Shown here: positions 43,198-52,612 of the stretch, piece after piece | How positions within the stretch are numbered: the stretch's first letter is position 1 | Layout of the letters: each line of letters opens with the position of its first letter | Assembly: GCF_000733925.1 (NCBI RefSeq) | Contig: NZ_JPOO01000003.1 | Location: 1,054,001 to 1,118,000, forward strand | Direction: 5' to 3' | DNA: 64,000 nucleotides | Source: Arenibacter algicola | GTDB lineage: Bacteria > Bacteroidota > Bacteroidia > Flavobacteriales > Flavobacteriaceae | Translations under genes and position numbers: made by a program | Notes under the pieces: generated by a model | Databases searched by the model: none | What the model was told of the DNA's origin: nothing | What the model saw: the letters and a program-made list of their open reading frames with translations, nothing else

Positions 43198-44754
43198 ATG
43201 GTAAGAAACATACAGCTCAGGACCACTTTATTGGAAGAATCGGTAGAGGATATCCTAAGGAAGAAAGCTTCAAAATATTTGGGAATCCCCATTGAGGAAA
43301 TTTCAAAGGTAACCGTACTTCGCAGATCTATCGATGCCCGTAAATCTACCATATATTTTAATTATAAGGTCTCAGTTTATATCAACGAACCCGCACCCAA
43401 GACCAAGGAGTACATCTTTGATTATAAGGACGTATCCAAAGCTAAAAAAATACACATTATAGGTTTTGGACCTGCCGGGATGTATGCCGCGCTTCGCTGT
43501 ATAGAATTGGGCTATAGACCCATTGTCCTTGAAAGGGGAAAAAATGTCAAGGACCGTAGACGGGACCTGAAGGCTATCAATAGGGACCACATAGTAAATG
43601 AAGACTCCAATTATTGCTTTGGAGAAGGAGGTGCCGGCACGTATTCCGATGGCAAATTGTACACCCGAAGTCTTAAAAGAGGGGATGTACGGCGAATTTT
43701 TGAAAATTTGGTCTACCACGGCGCCACAGAACAAATACTCATAGATGCCCACCCACATATAGGCACCAATAAGTTGCCCAAACTAGTGCAAAATATAAGG
43801 GAGACCATTTTAAAATACGGAGGGGAAATACACTTTCAATCGAAAGTGGTCGATTTTAAAATAGTCAACAACACCATAAAGGCCATTGTTTTGCACGATG
43901 GTTCCGAAATGCCCGCGGAAAGGGTTATTTTGGCTACAGGTCATTCCGCTAGGGATATCTATTATTTGTTGAACGACAAAAAAATTGCCCTACAGGCCAA
44001 GTCATTTGCCATGGGCGTACGGGTAGAACACCCTCAACATATTATAGATAGTATTCAGTACCACTGTAAAGGACAACGGAACGAATTGCTCCCTGCTGCT
44101 TCCTATAGTCTGGTAGAACAGGTAAAGGACAGGGGCGTATACTCCTTTTGTATGTGCCCGGGTGGATTTATAGTTCCCGCGGCAACCGCGCCGGGAGAAG
44201 TAGTTGTTAACGGTATGTCCCCTTCCAAAAGAAATAACCTATTTGCCAATTCCGGTATTGTAGTGGAAATAAATGTGGACATCGATATTCACAAATATGA
44301 ACACCATGGCCCATTGAAGGGCTTGGAATATCAAAAGGATTTGGAGCGATTGGCTTTTACTTCAGGTGGGCGAACACAAACTGCCCCTGCACAGCGACTT
44401 ACCGACTTTGTGGAAGGTAAACTGTCCATTGACCTGAACCCTACCTCCTATCAGCCAGGATTAAAATCCGCCCCTTTGCATTCCCTTTTGCCTAAATTGA
44501 TTGGTAGTAGGCTACGCTCTGGGTTTACGGCCTTCGGGGAAAAAATGAAGGGCTATTACACTTCGGAGGCCAATGTGGTAGGGGTGGAATCCAGAACCTC
44601 CTCCCCTGTAAATATTCCAAGAAATGAAAACCTGGAACATCCGGAAATAAAGGGACTTTTCCCCTGTGGGGAAGGTGGAGGTTACGCCGGCGGCATTGTA
44701 TCGGCAGCCATGGACGGGGAACGATGTGCTGAGGCCGCTGCTGCTGGATTCTAG
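43198..44754 (+). CDS. FAD-dependent oxidoreductase (COG2509 family)
   Basis: The 518-residue flavoprotein begins with a ~80-residue domain of its own ('LEESVEDILRKKASKYLGI', 'VTVLRRSIDARKSTIYFNYKV') followed by a dinucleotide-binding motif IIGFGPAGMYAALRCIE near residues 87-103 and the 'GEGGAGTYSDGKLYTR' motif near 142-157 of COG2509. The C-terminal 'CGEGGGYAGGIVSAAMDG' closes the FAD site. The substrate is unknown for the family. It lies 74 bases after the AraC gene but has its own promoter, described separately. Confidence 0.9.
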   Translation: MVRNIQLRTTLLEESVEDILRKKASKYLGIPIEEISKVTVLRRSIDARKSTIYFNYKVSVYINEPAPKTKEYIFDYKDVSKAKKIHIIGFGPAGMYAALRCIELGYRPIVLERGKNVKDRRRDLKAINRDHIVNEDSNYCFGEGGAGTYSDGKLYTRSLKRGDVRRIFENLVYHGATEQILIDAHPHIGTNKLPKLVQNIRETILKYGGEIHFQSKVVDFKIVNNTIKAIVLHDGSEMPAERVILATGHSARDIYYLLNDKKIALQAKSFAMGVRVEHPQHIIDSIQYHCKGQRNELLPAASYSLVEQVKDRGVYSFCMCPGGFIVPAATAPGEVVVNGMSPSKRNNLFANSGIVVEINVDIDIHKYEHHGPLKGLEYQKDLERLAFTSGGRTQTAPAQRLTDFVEGKLSIDLNPTSYQPGLKSAPLHSLLPKLIGSRLRSGFTAFGEKMKGYYTSEANVVGVESRTSSPVNIPRNENLEHPEIKGLFPCGEGGGYAGGIVSAAMDGERCAEAAAAGF

Positions 44755-44796
44755 GGTCTATTTTTTGATTTAAACGGTTTATCCAAACTAATCCCC

Positions 44797-44804
44797 TACC
44801 TTTG
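44797..44804 (+). promoter_or_regulatory. -7 promoter box upstream of the DEAD-box helicase
   Basis: TACCTTTG matches TAnnTTTG, 20 bases before the helicase ATG. The -33 element is not obvious. Confidence 0.4.
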
Positions 44805-44824
44805 CCGCTTATTTTACATACTAC

Positions 44825-46099
44825 ATGACATTCAAAGAATTAGGTATTATAGAGCCTATCCTAAAAGCCTTGACGGCTGAAGGCTATACAAATCCAACCC
44901 CAATACAAGAAAAGTCCATACCCATTTTACTAAAAGGAAAGGATCTATTGGGTTGCGCGCAAACAGGAACCGGTAAAACGGCAGCATTTTCAATACCCAT
45001 CATACAACAATTGGTGATGGACAGGGAAGCCAATCAACAACAAAGAAAAATTAGAACCTTGGTGGTAACCCCAACAAGGGAGTTGGCCATACAGATCGGG
45101 GAGAATTTTACCTCTTATTCCAGATTTACAGGAATAAGGAACACCGTTATTTTCGGTGGAATTAAGCAAGGAAGGCAAACGGACGCTCTTAGAAAAGGTG
45201 TGGATGTACTTATTGCTACTCCAGGAAGGTTATTGGACTTAATGAACCAAGGCTTTATATCTTTAAAAGATATAAAATATGCCGTATTAGATGAGGCCGA
45301 CCAAATGTTGGACATGGGCTTTATCCACGATATTAAAAAGATAATTGCCAAACTACCGGAAAATAGACAATCCCTTTTCTTTTCCGCTACCATGCCACCT
45401 GCTATAGTGGAACTCTCAAAGAAAATATTGGGAGATTTTGAGCGTGTTACCATAAAACCTCAGCAAGCAACAGCGGAAAAAGTAGAACAGGGCGTTTATT
45501 TTGTAACCAAAAAAAATAAACCAAACTTGCTTATCCATCTTTTGGAAAAAGATCCAAATGATTCCGCCCTTGTTTTTTCGCGCACCAAACACGGTGCAAA
45601 CAAAATAGTAAAACAACTGGCCAAGGCAGATATTAAGGCCGATGCCATTCACGGCAACAAATCGCAGAATGCGCGTCAAAAAGCTCTGGGCGATTTTAAA
45701 GATGGGGAATTAAAGGTACTGATCGCAACCGATATTGCAGCTAGAGGAATAGATGTTGAAGAACTTTCTTTAGTGATCAATTATGACCTTCCAAATGTTC
45801 CGGAAACATATGTACATCGAATAGGTAGAACAGGAAGGGCCAGTGCCAGCGGAGTTGCACTATCGTTTTGTGATGCTGAAGAGCGACCTTATCTAAAAGA
45901 TATTCAAAAATTGATAAACCAGCAGGTACCCGTTATTACAGACCACCCTTTTGCGGACGATGGATCGGAAGAAATACCCTTGGAAGAGAAAAAGCATCAC
46001 AATAACAGGCAAAAACAAAGGACGGGACATTCCAATCCTAGAGGTGGCAGAAATAACAGCCATAGCAGAAAAAGAAATAACAGACCAAAAAGGGATTGA
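44825..46099 (+). CDS. DEAD-box RNA helicase (RhlE-like)
   Basis: The 424-residue protein carries the full helicase set: Q motif (TPIQEKSIP), motif I AQTGTGKT near residue 46, PTRELA, TPGRLLD, motif II DEAD near 157, motif III SAT near 187, ATDIAARGIDVEE near 300 and HRIGRTGRA near 326. The tail (residues ~375-424) is basic and Arg/Asn/Gly-rich, as in RNA-binding extensions. It unwinds short RNA duplexes in ribosome assembly or cold-shock conditions in the family. A weak terminator overlaps the end of the gene. Confidence 0.94.
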   Translation: MTFKELGIIEPILKALTAEGYTNPTPIQEKSIPILLKGKDLLGCAQTGTGKTAAFSIPIIQQLVMDREANQQQRKIRTLVVTPTRELAIQIGENFTSYSRFTGIRNTVIFGGIKQGRQTDALRKGVDVLIATPGRLLDLMNQGFISLKDIKYAVLDEADQMLDMGFIHDIKKIIAKLPENRQSLFFSATMPPAIVELSKKILGDFERVTIKPQQATAEKVEQGVYFVTKKNKPNLLIHLLEKDPNDSALVFSRTKHGANKIVKQLAKADIKADAIHGNKSQNARQKALGDFKDGELKVLIATDIAARGIDVEELSLVINYDLPNVPETYVHRIGRTGRASASGVALSFCDAEERPYLKDIQKLINQQVPVITDHPFADDGSEEIPLEEKKHHNNRQKQRTGHSNPRGGRNNSHSRKRNNRPKRD

Positions 46100-46124
46100 T
46101 ATTAAAAAATCAGTTCCCTTTTTT
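46087..46124 (+). terminator. Terminator overlapping the helicase stop codon
   Basis: AAAAAGGGA (46087-46095) pairs with TCCCTTTTT (46115-46123), with TGAT/ATCA pairing inside, ending in T6. The stem begins inside the last codons of the helicase gene. Confidence 0.65.
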
Positions 46125-46230
46125 CTTTTATTTTGGTGATATAAACCACAAAGGATTAGTAGGTATTTAAAAAATTCAGGATATTTATTCTTTTAAAAGA
46201 TTTACTCTTAAAGACGAAAATAAATATCCA

Positions 46231-47073
46231 ATGAAAAACACTCTAACTACCATATTAGTAGGCTTTGCCCTATTTATTATTCCGAAGACCTCCTTTTCCC
46301 AAACCACCAATCTTATCAGTTTTAATATTAGGTACGACAATACTTCTGATACGATCAATAATTGGAACAAACGCAAGGCCTCATTGGCCTCATTAATTCA
46401 GCACTATGATGCCGATATTGTTGGTATTCAGGAAGGCCTTCACCATCAGGTGGATTATTTGAACAATGCCCTTAATGGTTATTCCTATGTAGGAGTCGGT
46501 CGGGACGACGGGCAACAAAAGGGAGAGTACTCGGCAATTTTTTACAATAGTGATAAATTCAAAGTGCTAAAAACGAATACCTTTTGGTTATCAGAAACCC
46601 CAGAAAAAGTATCGGTGGGTTGGGATGCCTCCATGGAGAGAATCTGCACCTATGCCATGTTTGAAAATGTAACGTCCAAAAAACAATTCTATGTTTTTAA
46701 CACACATTTCGACCATAGGGGAATGCAGGCCAGAGTAAATTCTGCCGAACTTATTTACAAAAAGATTAAAGAAATAAACACCTCCGACCTTCCTGTAATC
46801 CTAATGGGGGATCTAAATTTAACCCCGGACACCGAGCCTATACAATTCTTAAAAAAGCACTTAACGGATGCCATGGGAATTTCGAAGAAACCTTTCTATG
46901 GACCCATAGGTACTTTTAATGGTTTTGATCAGGACAGAATTATGGAAAATAGAATAGACTATATCTTTGTAAATAATATTGAAGTATTGTCCTATACCCA
47001 TATTGATGACAGAATGGCCAATAACATGCATATTTCGGACCATTTACCCGTTTTGATGACCATAAAGAATTAA
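46231..47073 (+). CDS. Exported endonuclease/exonuclease/phosphatase family protein
   Basis: The 280-residue protein has a signal peptide (residues ~1-24, ending SFSQ) and the EEP fold: FNIRYDN near 30-36, the metal-binding Glu in GIQEGLHH near 68, HFDHRG near 160, the GDLNLTP motif near 193-199 with metal/catalytic Asp, DYIFVNN near 244 and SDHLPVL near 268. It is probably a secreted nuclease or phosphodiesterase that acts on DNA, sphingomyelin-like or inositol phosphates; the substrate cannot be told. It is expressed alone, with a strong helicase terminator upstream. Confidence 0.9.
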   Translation: MKNTLTTILVGFALFIIPKTSFSQTTNLISFNIRYDNTSDTINNWNKRKASLASLIQHYDADIVGIQEGLHHQVDYLNNALNGYSYVGVGRDDGQQKGEYSAIFYNSDKFKVLKTNTFWLSETPEKVSVGWDASMERICTYAMFENVTSKKQFYVFNTHFDHRGMQARVNSAELIYKKIKEINTSDLPVILMGDLNLTPDTEPIQFLKKHLTDAMGISKKPFYGPIGTFNGFDQDRIMENRIDYIFVNNIEVLSYTHIDDRMANNMHISDHLPVLMTIKN

Positions 47074-47115
47074 ATGAGGTTCAGAGTATTGAACCACTTA
47101 AGCACTACTTAAAAC

Positions 47116-47724
47116 ATGTACACCCCATCCCATTATAAAAACGAAAACCTGGATGAAGTCCGGGAATTCCTTAAGCAAAACAGCTTTGGCATTTTGATCA
47201 ACCAAACCGATGGCCGCCCATGGGCCACACATATCCCATTGGAATTGGATGTGGATGACGAAGGAAAGGACATATTGGTAGGTCATATCTCCAAGGCCAA
47301 TCCACAATGGAAATCTTTCAAGGGAAATGAAGAGGTCTTGGTTATTTTCAATGGTCCGCATAGCTACATCTCCTCGTCCTGGTATAAGGAAGAAGAAGTG
47401 CCGACCTGGAACTATATAGCGGTACACGTCTACGGTAAAATACAAATACTAAATGATGAAGCGGTCCTGGATTCCCTACATAAATTAGTGGACAAATACG
47501 AAAAAGCTTCCACCAACCCGGTTTCAATACATAATCTTTCACATAAAACCATGAGACAAATTAAGGGTATTGTCGGATTCCAAATTGGTATAACAGATAT
47601 TCATGCAACCTATAAGTTATCCCAAACAAGACCGGAGGACCATCCAAAAATAATAGAGGAATTACAAAAGACCAATAATCCAGGTTCCCATGAAATTGCC
47701 AACATGATAAAACAAAAAAAGTAA
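47116..47724 (+). CDS. FMN-binding negative transcriptional regulator (PaiB-like)
   Basis: The 202-residue protein begins MYTPSHYKNENLDEVREFLK and contains the flavin-binding split-barrel ('THIPLELD', 'GHISKANPQW', 'NGPHSYISSSWY' near residues 82-93). The PaiB family binds FMN and in Bacillus represses sporulation genes; in Bacteroidetes its role is uncertain and it may be a simple flavoprotein. It lies 42 bases downstream of the EEP gene and 43 bases upstream of rpiA on the same strand, so the three may share a transcript. Confidence 0.9.
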   Translation: MYTPSHYKNENLDEVREFLKQNSFGILINQTDGRPWATHIPLELDVDDEGKDILVGHISKANPQWKSFKGNEEVLVIFNGPHSYISSSWYKEEEVPTWNYIAVHVYGKIQILNDEAVLDSLHKLVDKYEKASTNPVSIHNLSHKTMRQIKGIVGFQIGITDIHATYKLSQTRPEDHPKIIEELQKTNNPGSHEIANMIKQKK

Positions 47725-47767
47725 CAACAGAATAATATTAAAATTCTTTTATATAATTATTATAGAA

Positions 47768-48442
47768 ATGAACTTGGATAGAGAAAAACAACTTGCGGCC
47801 ATAGAAGCCGTAAAATATGTTAAAAGTGGTATGACCGTGGGTTTGGGAACAGGATCTACTGCAGCCCATATGGTTAAAGAATTGGGGAGACTAGTACAAA
47901 ACGGATTGAAAATAGTTGGGGTACCTTCCTCTGAAAACACCAAAAAATTGGCAATGGAATTAGGGATTCCCCTTACTACCTTGGAAAAAACCAACGCCAT
48001 TGATGTATATATTGATGGTGCCGATGAATTTGATCCCTATATGCAACTTATAAAAGGAGGCGGTGGCGCCCTATTAAGGGAGAAAATATTAACCTTTAAT
48101 TCTGATTTGGTCATTATTATTGCAGACTCCCAGAAAGAAGTGAAAAGGTTGGGCGATTTTAAACTCCCCGTGGAAACCATTCCTTTTGCTACCAAAAAAA
48201 TTGAGCAATCGCTTCAAAAAATGGGGCTACAGCCAAAATTGAGAGTAAAGAATGACGAAAATTTTGTCACCGATGAGGGCAACTTTATATTAGACCTTAA
48301 TATTGGACATATTTCAAATATCCAATTATTGGAGACCAAACTAAAACAAATTCCGGGCGTTGTGGAAACCGGCCTATTTTTAGATATGGCAGACATCATA
48401 ATAATAGGACAAGGAGAAACTACCATTACCCTAAAGAAATAA
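47768..48442 (+). CDS. rpiA: Ribose-5-phosphate isomerase A
   Basis: The 224-residue enzyme interconverts ribose-5-phosphate and ribulose-5-phosphate. Motifs: GLGTGSTAAHMV near residue 22-33, DGADEFDP near 79-86 (catalytic Asp) and KGGGGALLREK near 91-101 (catalytic Lys and Glu). The length is standard. It supplies the link between the oxidative branch encoded near 23-27 kb and nucleotide synthesis, but is transcribed separately. A perfect hairpin follows. Confidence 0.95.
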   Translation: MNLDREKQLAAIEAVKYVKSGMTVGLGTGSTAAHMVKELGRLVQNGLKIVGVPSSENTKKLAMELGIPLTTLEKTNAIDVYIDGADEFDPYMQLIKGGGGALLREKILTFNSDLVIIIADSQKEVKRLGDFKLPVETIPFATKKIEQSLQKMGLQPKLRVKNDENFVTDEGNFILDLNIGHISNIQLLETKLKQIPGVVETGLFLDMADIIIIGQGETTITLKK

Positions 48443-48504
48443 GTAGGCACAATCATTTTCATATAGCTACCTTTTGGTAAACCCAAGAATCCTTATTACA
48501 AAAG

Positions 48505-48536
48505 AAAAACCTATAATGTCCAAATTATAGGTTTTT
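48505..48536. terminator. Bidirectional terminator between rpiA and the next convergent gene
   Basis: AAAAACCTATAAT (48505-48517) and ATTATAGGTTTTT (48524-48536) form a 13-bp perfect stem with a 6-base loop. A tract on one side and T tract on the other make it bidirectional. Confidence 0.88.
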
Positions 48537-48572
48537 ATTATTTGGTCCGGAAAACTATGGTCAATGTTTTGT

Positions 48573-49361
48573 TTACCTTACTTTTCTGATCAAATTGGCC
48601 ATATAAACATATTTCATATCCCTCAAGGCTATGCCATCCTGCATTGCTTTGGTGGAGGCCGGCGTTGCCCCCTCACCCCAATTAATATTTTGGTTCAAGG
48701 CCTGCTTGTAATCCTTGAACATACTTACGGTCATGTGCGAAGCATAGGTATCACTCCCTATTGGAGAAATAAACCGAATTAAGCCCCAATTGCCCTTTCC
48801 GCCTGAGTCGACCACTTTTTGATGAATAGGCTGAAATATTTCCATCTCCGCTTTTTCATAAGAATCATAATCCATTAAACCTACCTTCATCATATCCATT
48901 TGGGCTACAGTGCCAATAGACATATCAAAATCGCCCTTGGTCACGGCTATTTCTTCGGCGAATATTCTTACAGCCAAGTCCCGGGTTGACGAGGAGTGGT
49001 TTATTTTTTTATTAAGGTCTGCCTCAGACATATTGGGATAAGCAGCCTTAGCCCTATCCATAAGATGTGCCCAACTGCTTCCATCCATCATCTTTACGGG
49101 ATCATTATAAACAGTTACCGTGAGATATTGAAAGTCTTGCATCTCCCCCCCTGGGTAAAGGGACCATAAATCCCAACCACTGATATCACCGGCTTTTACA
49201 CGTTGTTCTTGAATTTTTTCCCAAAACTCTTCAGTTGCGCTGTACTCCATTTCCTGTTCATTGTCTACATGCATAAACTCAAAAACTAGGTACAATTTTT
49301 CCTGGGCCACGCTCATGTTGCCCACCATCAATAATGCGATAAGAATTAATAAATTTTTCAT
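48573..49361 (-). CDS. Exported alpha/beta protein of unknown function
   Basis: The 262-residue protein has a cleavable signal peptide (residues 1-19, ending SVAQ). The mature part has two similar halves (~25-130 and ~140-255), each with a hydrophobic strand, a helix rich in Glu/Lys and another strand ('LYLVFEFMHVDNEQEMEYSATEEFW', 'MKVGLMDYDSYEKAEMEIFQPI'; spans), which suggests a tandem ferredoxin-like (dimeric alpha-beta-barrel) fold. It ends the same way as the exported barrel-like genes at 53-54 kb, so it may belong to the same system. Function unknown. Confidence 0.78.
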   Translation of the reverse strand: MKNLLILIALLMVGNMSVAQEKLYLVFEFMHVDNEQEMEYSATEEFWEKIQEQRVKAGDISGWDLWSLYPGGEMQDFQYLTVTVYNDPVKMMDGSSWAHLMDRAKAAYPNMSEADLNKKINHSSSTRDLAVRIFAEEIAVTKGDFDMSIGTVAQMDMMKVGLMDYDSYEKAEMEIFQPIHQKVVDSGGKGNWGLIRFISPIGSDTYASHMTVSMFKDYKQALNQNINWGEGATPASTKAMQDGIALRDMKYVYMANLIRKVR

Positions 49362-49738
49362 GTTATCAGGTGTTACGGATTAATAAAGGTCTTTCGAGAT
49401 TATTAACTCAACATTGCAATAATACCCAAAAGCGTATTTGGACATAAGGTTGGTCTGAACCATATATCATATTATATTAAGCAATACATCCTAATGTGTG
49501 TAGAAGTTTAGGACGAATGAAGGCCATTATTGTCCGTAGACAAACTTAAATTTACCCAAGCTCTGAATTAACTAAATTAAAGTGAGTTCGATTTATATTT
49601 AATTTCTAAGACGTTATTTATGAAATTTTTCAGGTCGAGCCTGCCTTTCGCAGTCAGGCTCGAGGGGACAGTAGAAATATTTTAATTTACACGAAATAAA
49701 TGTCTTACAATTATTTTTTATGTCGAATTCACGTTGAA
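49362..49738. other. Intergenic stretch with one GC-rich palindrome
   Basis: 377 bases without a coding frame. The stretch contains the palindrome at 49635-49663 and is otherwise AT-rich with no clear promoter. Confidence 0.6.
49635..49663. repeat. GC-rich palindromic repeat (REP-like)
   Basis: TCGAGCCTG (49635-49643) is perfectly complementary to CAGGCTCGA (49655-49663) around an 11-base loop that can also fold as CTGC/GCAG. It lies in AT-rich DNA and resembles the element at 54.6 kb in GCCTGCC and CAGGC words. It is not followed by a T tract, so it is not a good terminator. Confidence 0.5.
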
Positions 49739-50473
49739 TTAAATGGTATGCAAATGTTTCATTAGATGCTCCTTAAAGGATTTACTTAGGGGAATAACTT
49801 TCCTGTTTATTTCCAAATGGTTATCAGCAACCACATCCAATTTGGAGATATTGACCATATAAGATCTATGGACCCTAAGAAACATATGGCTTTTCATTTC
49901 ATTTTCCACTACCTTAAGGGTAGTACTCACCAAATAATTTCCGGTTGAAGTGACTATGTTGCTATAATTCCTATCCGCCTCTATGTATAAAATATCATCC
50001 AGAAGCAGTTTTACCATTTTTCCATTATGTCTAACAAAAATTCGATCCAAAAGCACCTCCAAATTTTCAGATACCTCAATGCTGTCCAAATCGTTGTCTT
50101 TTATTTGATCTACCACCAAGGCAATTGTCCGCTGTAGATTTAAACTATTAAATGGTTTGGAGATAAAAGCATGGGGACGTGTAGCTTTGGCCTTGGCAAA
50201 AGTAGCTTCGTCACTGTTTGCCGTAAGGTAGATAATAGGAATTCTTTTTAATTTCTGAATTTGTTCGGCTGCTTCAATACCGTTGATATTGCCCCTTAAA
50301 TTAATATCCAACAATATAATATCTGGACAATTGGCGGTGGCATGTAAAATTGCCTCCTCTCCCCTAGTTTCAATCCCCATTACCTCATACCCCAAGTTGG
50401 AGAGTTGCACAGAAATATTGGCTGCGATGATCATATCGTCCTCTACTATTAAAATACGGGTCTTTTGTTCCAT
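49739..50473 (-). CDS. LytTR-family response regulator
   Basis: The 244-residue protein has a receiver domain (residues ~6-120; EDD near 11-13, phospho-acceptor Asp in LLDINLRG near 56, Thr in TANSDE near 85, Lys in SKPFN near 106) and a C-terminal LytTR domain (~140-244, 'MFLRVHRSYMVNISKLDVV'). It is three bases downstream of the TPR histidine kinase on the same strand, so the two are a cognate pair. It may act on the divergent gene set starting at 52.6 kb, but no LytTR-box is evident. Confidence 0.92.
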   Translation of the reverse strand: MEQKTRILIVEDDMIIAANISVQLSNLGYEVMGIETRGEEAILHATANCPDIILLDINLRGNINGIEAAEQIQKLKRIPIIYLTANSDEATFAKAKATRPHAFISKPFNSLNLQRTIALVVDQIKDNDLDSIEVSENLEVLLDRIFVRHNGKMVKLLLDDILYIEADRNYSNIVTSTGNYLVSTTLKVVENEMKSHMFLRVHRSYMVNISKLDVVADNHLEINRKVIPLSKSFKEHLMKHLHTI

Positions 50474-50476
50474 AAA

Positions 50477-52429
50477 TTAAGCTGCTTTATGATGTTGAAA
50501 TTCGAAAGAAACCGAAGTCCCCTTCTTTTGATGAAGCACCATTTTACCATCCAATTGCTTAGTTAAAAGCGATATCAATTGGGTGCCAAATCCTGTACCA
50601 TGGGTTTGATTTCCTTTCTTGATGCCTATACCATTATCCGTAACAGTGAGCTCCAAATGTGTAGACTTCTGAACTAGACTAATTGTGATTACACCAGTAA
50701 GATTATTGGGAAAGGCATATTTTAAAGAGTTCGTAATCAATTCGTTAACTATTAACCCAATAGGGGTTGCAATGTCTACATTTAGTTCTATCTCTTCCAT
50801 GTCATAAACCATAACTATTTTTTGCCCCGCTCCATAGGATTGCAATACATAATCCCCTAAAATTTTGAAATAATTCTTCATCTCAATGCTTCCTAGATTC
50901 TTTCCTTGATACAAATTTTGATGGATCATAGTCATACTCTGTATCCTATTTTGGATTTGGTGCATATTTTCCTTTATTTTTTTATCCTCTATGTGGGTGG
51001 ATTGGAGCGAAAGTAAACTGGATACCACTTCCAGGTTATTCTTCACGCGGTGGTGGATTTCCTTGATAAGAAATTCCTTTTCCTGATTTTGTTGTTGAAG
51101 AAGTTTATTTTTTCTGCGGTTAATTCTTATGGCTACGAAGCCCACGATCAAAAGAAACAATAATAATCCAGAGATAATGGAGGTTAAAATCTGATTACTT
51201 TTTTGCTTTCGAATGGTGCCCTGTTGCATCATTATGGTGTCTTCCTTTTGTGCAACTTCAAATTCTGTTTGTAGTTGGGCTATTCGTTGATCGGATTCTG
51301 CTGTGAAGATTTCCTTTTTTAGCCCATCATACTTTGAAAATGCCTTATAGGCTTCCATATAATCGTGGTCCCCGGCGTAAGCCTTTCCCAGAGCTTCGTA
51401 GACCTGACTTAAATAGTACTCATCTCCAAATTCGGCGGTAGCGACATCCAGTGACTTCTGAAGGCTTTCTATGGCATATCTATATTTTCCCTGGAGATTT
51501 TGCAGTTTTCCAATAGATAGCCAAGATCGCATAAGCATAAATTCATTATCCAATAACTCGGCGTACTTAACGGCATTGACCCCTGCAGTTTCCGCCTTCC
51601 TGTACTGGCCCAAATATGCATAGAGGTCCACCAGGGAGATATAAACATCACTTAAATTATTATAGAATCCATATCTCTCACCTATGGCCAAGGAGTGTTC
51701 ATAATACTTTAATGCTTCGTCATGCCTGTTAAGTTTTAAGAAATTGTTGGCCACCACATACAAGGTAAAATCATAATCCAGATCAATTATTCCCCGTTCC
51801 TCAAAAATGACAATGGATTTAATACCGTATTTTAAACCCTTTTCGTATTTCGCCTGTTTCCAGAAAATATTACTTAAGTCACTATAAGCCAAGGCTATGG
51901 CCTTTTTATCGTTTAGTTCCTCTCCCAATTGCAGTACTTCCATGGCATAATCGGCGGCCTTGTCCAGTTGACCTCGACGCTCATAAACATAACCCAATTG
52001 CGTATTTAAAAAAGGGAGGTCTTTGGTCAGCACCTTAGTTTTGGCCTCTTCCAAAACTTCTTCGGCCCTGTCCAACTTTTCCATTCGCAATAGAATGGCA
52101 CCTTGTGTAATTTGAAATCTACCATGCCACAGCATATCGCCCTTAGCCAATGCACAGTTTAAACCTTCTTCAGTAAAATTTAAGGCCTTGGTCAAATTAC
52201 GGGTATGCCAATAATAGGCCAAATCGTTCAGGATTTCAAACTGTAGGGCATCCGAGGGAGCCTGTGTATAGAAATTCTCCAAATGTTGTAGATAGGAAAC
52301 CCCAAAATTATCGGTATCTACAAATACCTTTTCATAAGGTATCTCTCGATCAAAGTTTATGAGTTGACCAAATAGCAAAGGGCAGCTAAGTATACTGACG
52401 AAAATTGCTATGAAGTAATGTTTGCCCAT
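50477..52429 (-). CDS. TPR-containing sensor histidine kinase (HisKA_2 type)
   Basis: The ATG at 52429 is used, giving ~650 residues; a TTG four codons earlier is less likely. A signal peptide (residues ~1-22) precedes ~8 TPR units (~60-385), a transmembrane helix near 415-435 and a HisKA_2 kinase with acceptor motif EIHHRVKNN near 453 followed by the ATPase N box 'NELITNSLKYAF' near 562 and 'DNGIGI' near 610. The TPR region is in the periplasm and probably senses a protein or peptide. It is followed by its LytTR regulator. Confidence 0.9.
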   Translation of the reverse strand: MGKHYFIAIFVSILSCPLLFGQLINFDREIPYEKVFVDTDNFGVSYLQHLENFYTQAPSDALQFEILNDLAYYWHTRNLTKALNFTEEGLNCALAKGDMLWHGRFQITQGAILLRMEKLDRAEEVLEEAKTKVLTKDLPFLNTQLGYVYERRGQLDKAADYAMEVLQLGEELNDKKAIALAYSDLSNIFWKQAKYEKGLKYGIKSIVIFEERGIIDLDYDFTLYVVANNFLKLNRHDEALKYYEHSLAIGERYGFYNNLSDVYISLVDLYAYLGQYRKAETAGVNAVKYAELLDNEFMLMRSWLSIGKLQNLQGKYRYAIESLQKSLDVATAEFGDEYYLSQVYEALGKAYAGDHDYMEAYKAFSKYDGLKKEIFTAESDQRIAQLQTEFEVAQKEDTIMMQQGTIRKQKSNQILTSIISGLLLFLLIVGFVAIRINRRKNKLLQQQNQEKEFLIKEIHHRVKNNLEVVSSLLSLQSTHIEDKKIKENMHQIQNRIQSMTMIHQNLYQGKNLGSIEMKNYFKILGDYVLQSYGAGQKIVMVYDMEEIELNVDIATPIGLIVNELITNSLKYAFPNNLTGVITISLVQKSTHLELTVTDNGIGIKKGNQTHGTGFGTQLISLLTKQLDGKMVLHQKKGTSVSFEFQHHKAA

Positions 52430-52612
52430 TTTTTTAAACAATGATTTAACTTAAAAATCCGGGGATGCTCAAGATACAATATTATTGGGATAAATCACAG
52501 GCTAAATAAAACTAGTTGTTCGGACATTAAAACAAGGACTCCGTCCTGATCAGATTGATAATCAAAATAAAAACTCATTATTTAGTTCAAGGTAGGTAGT
52601 TATTTGAAAGAC

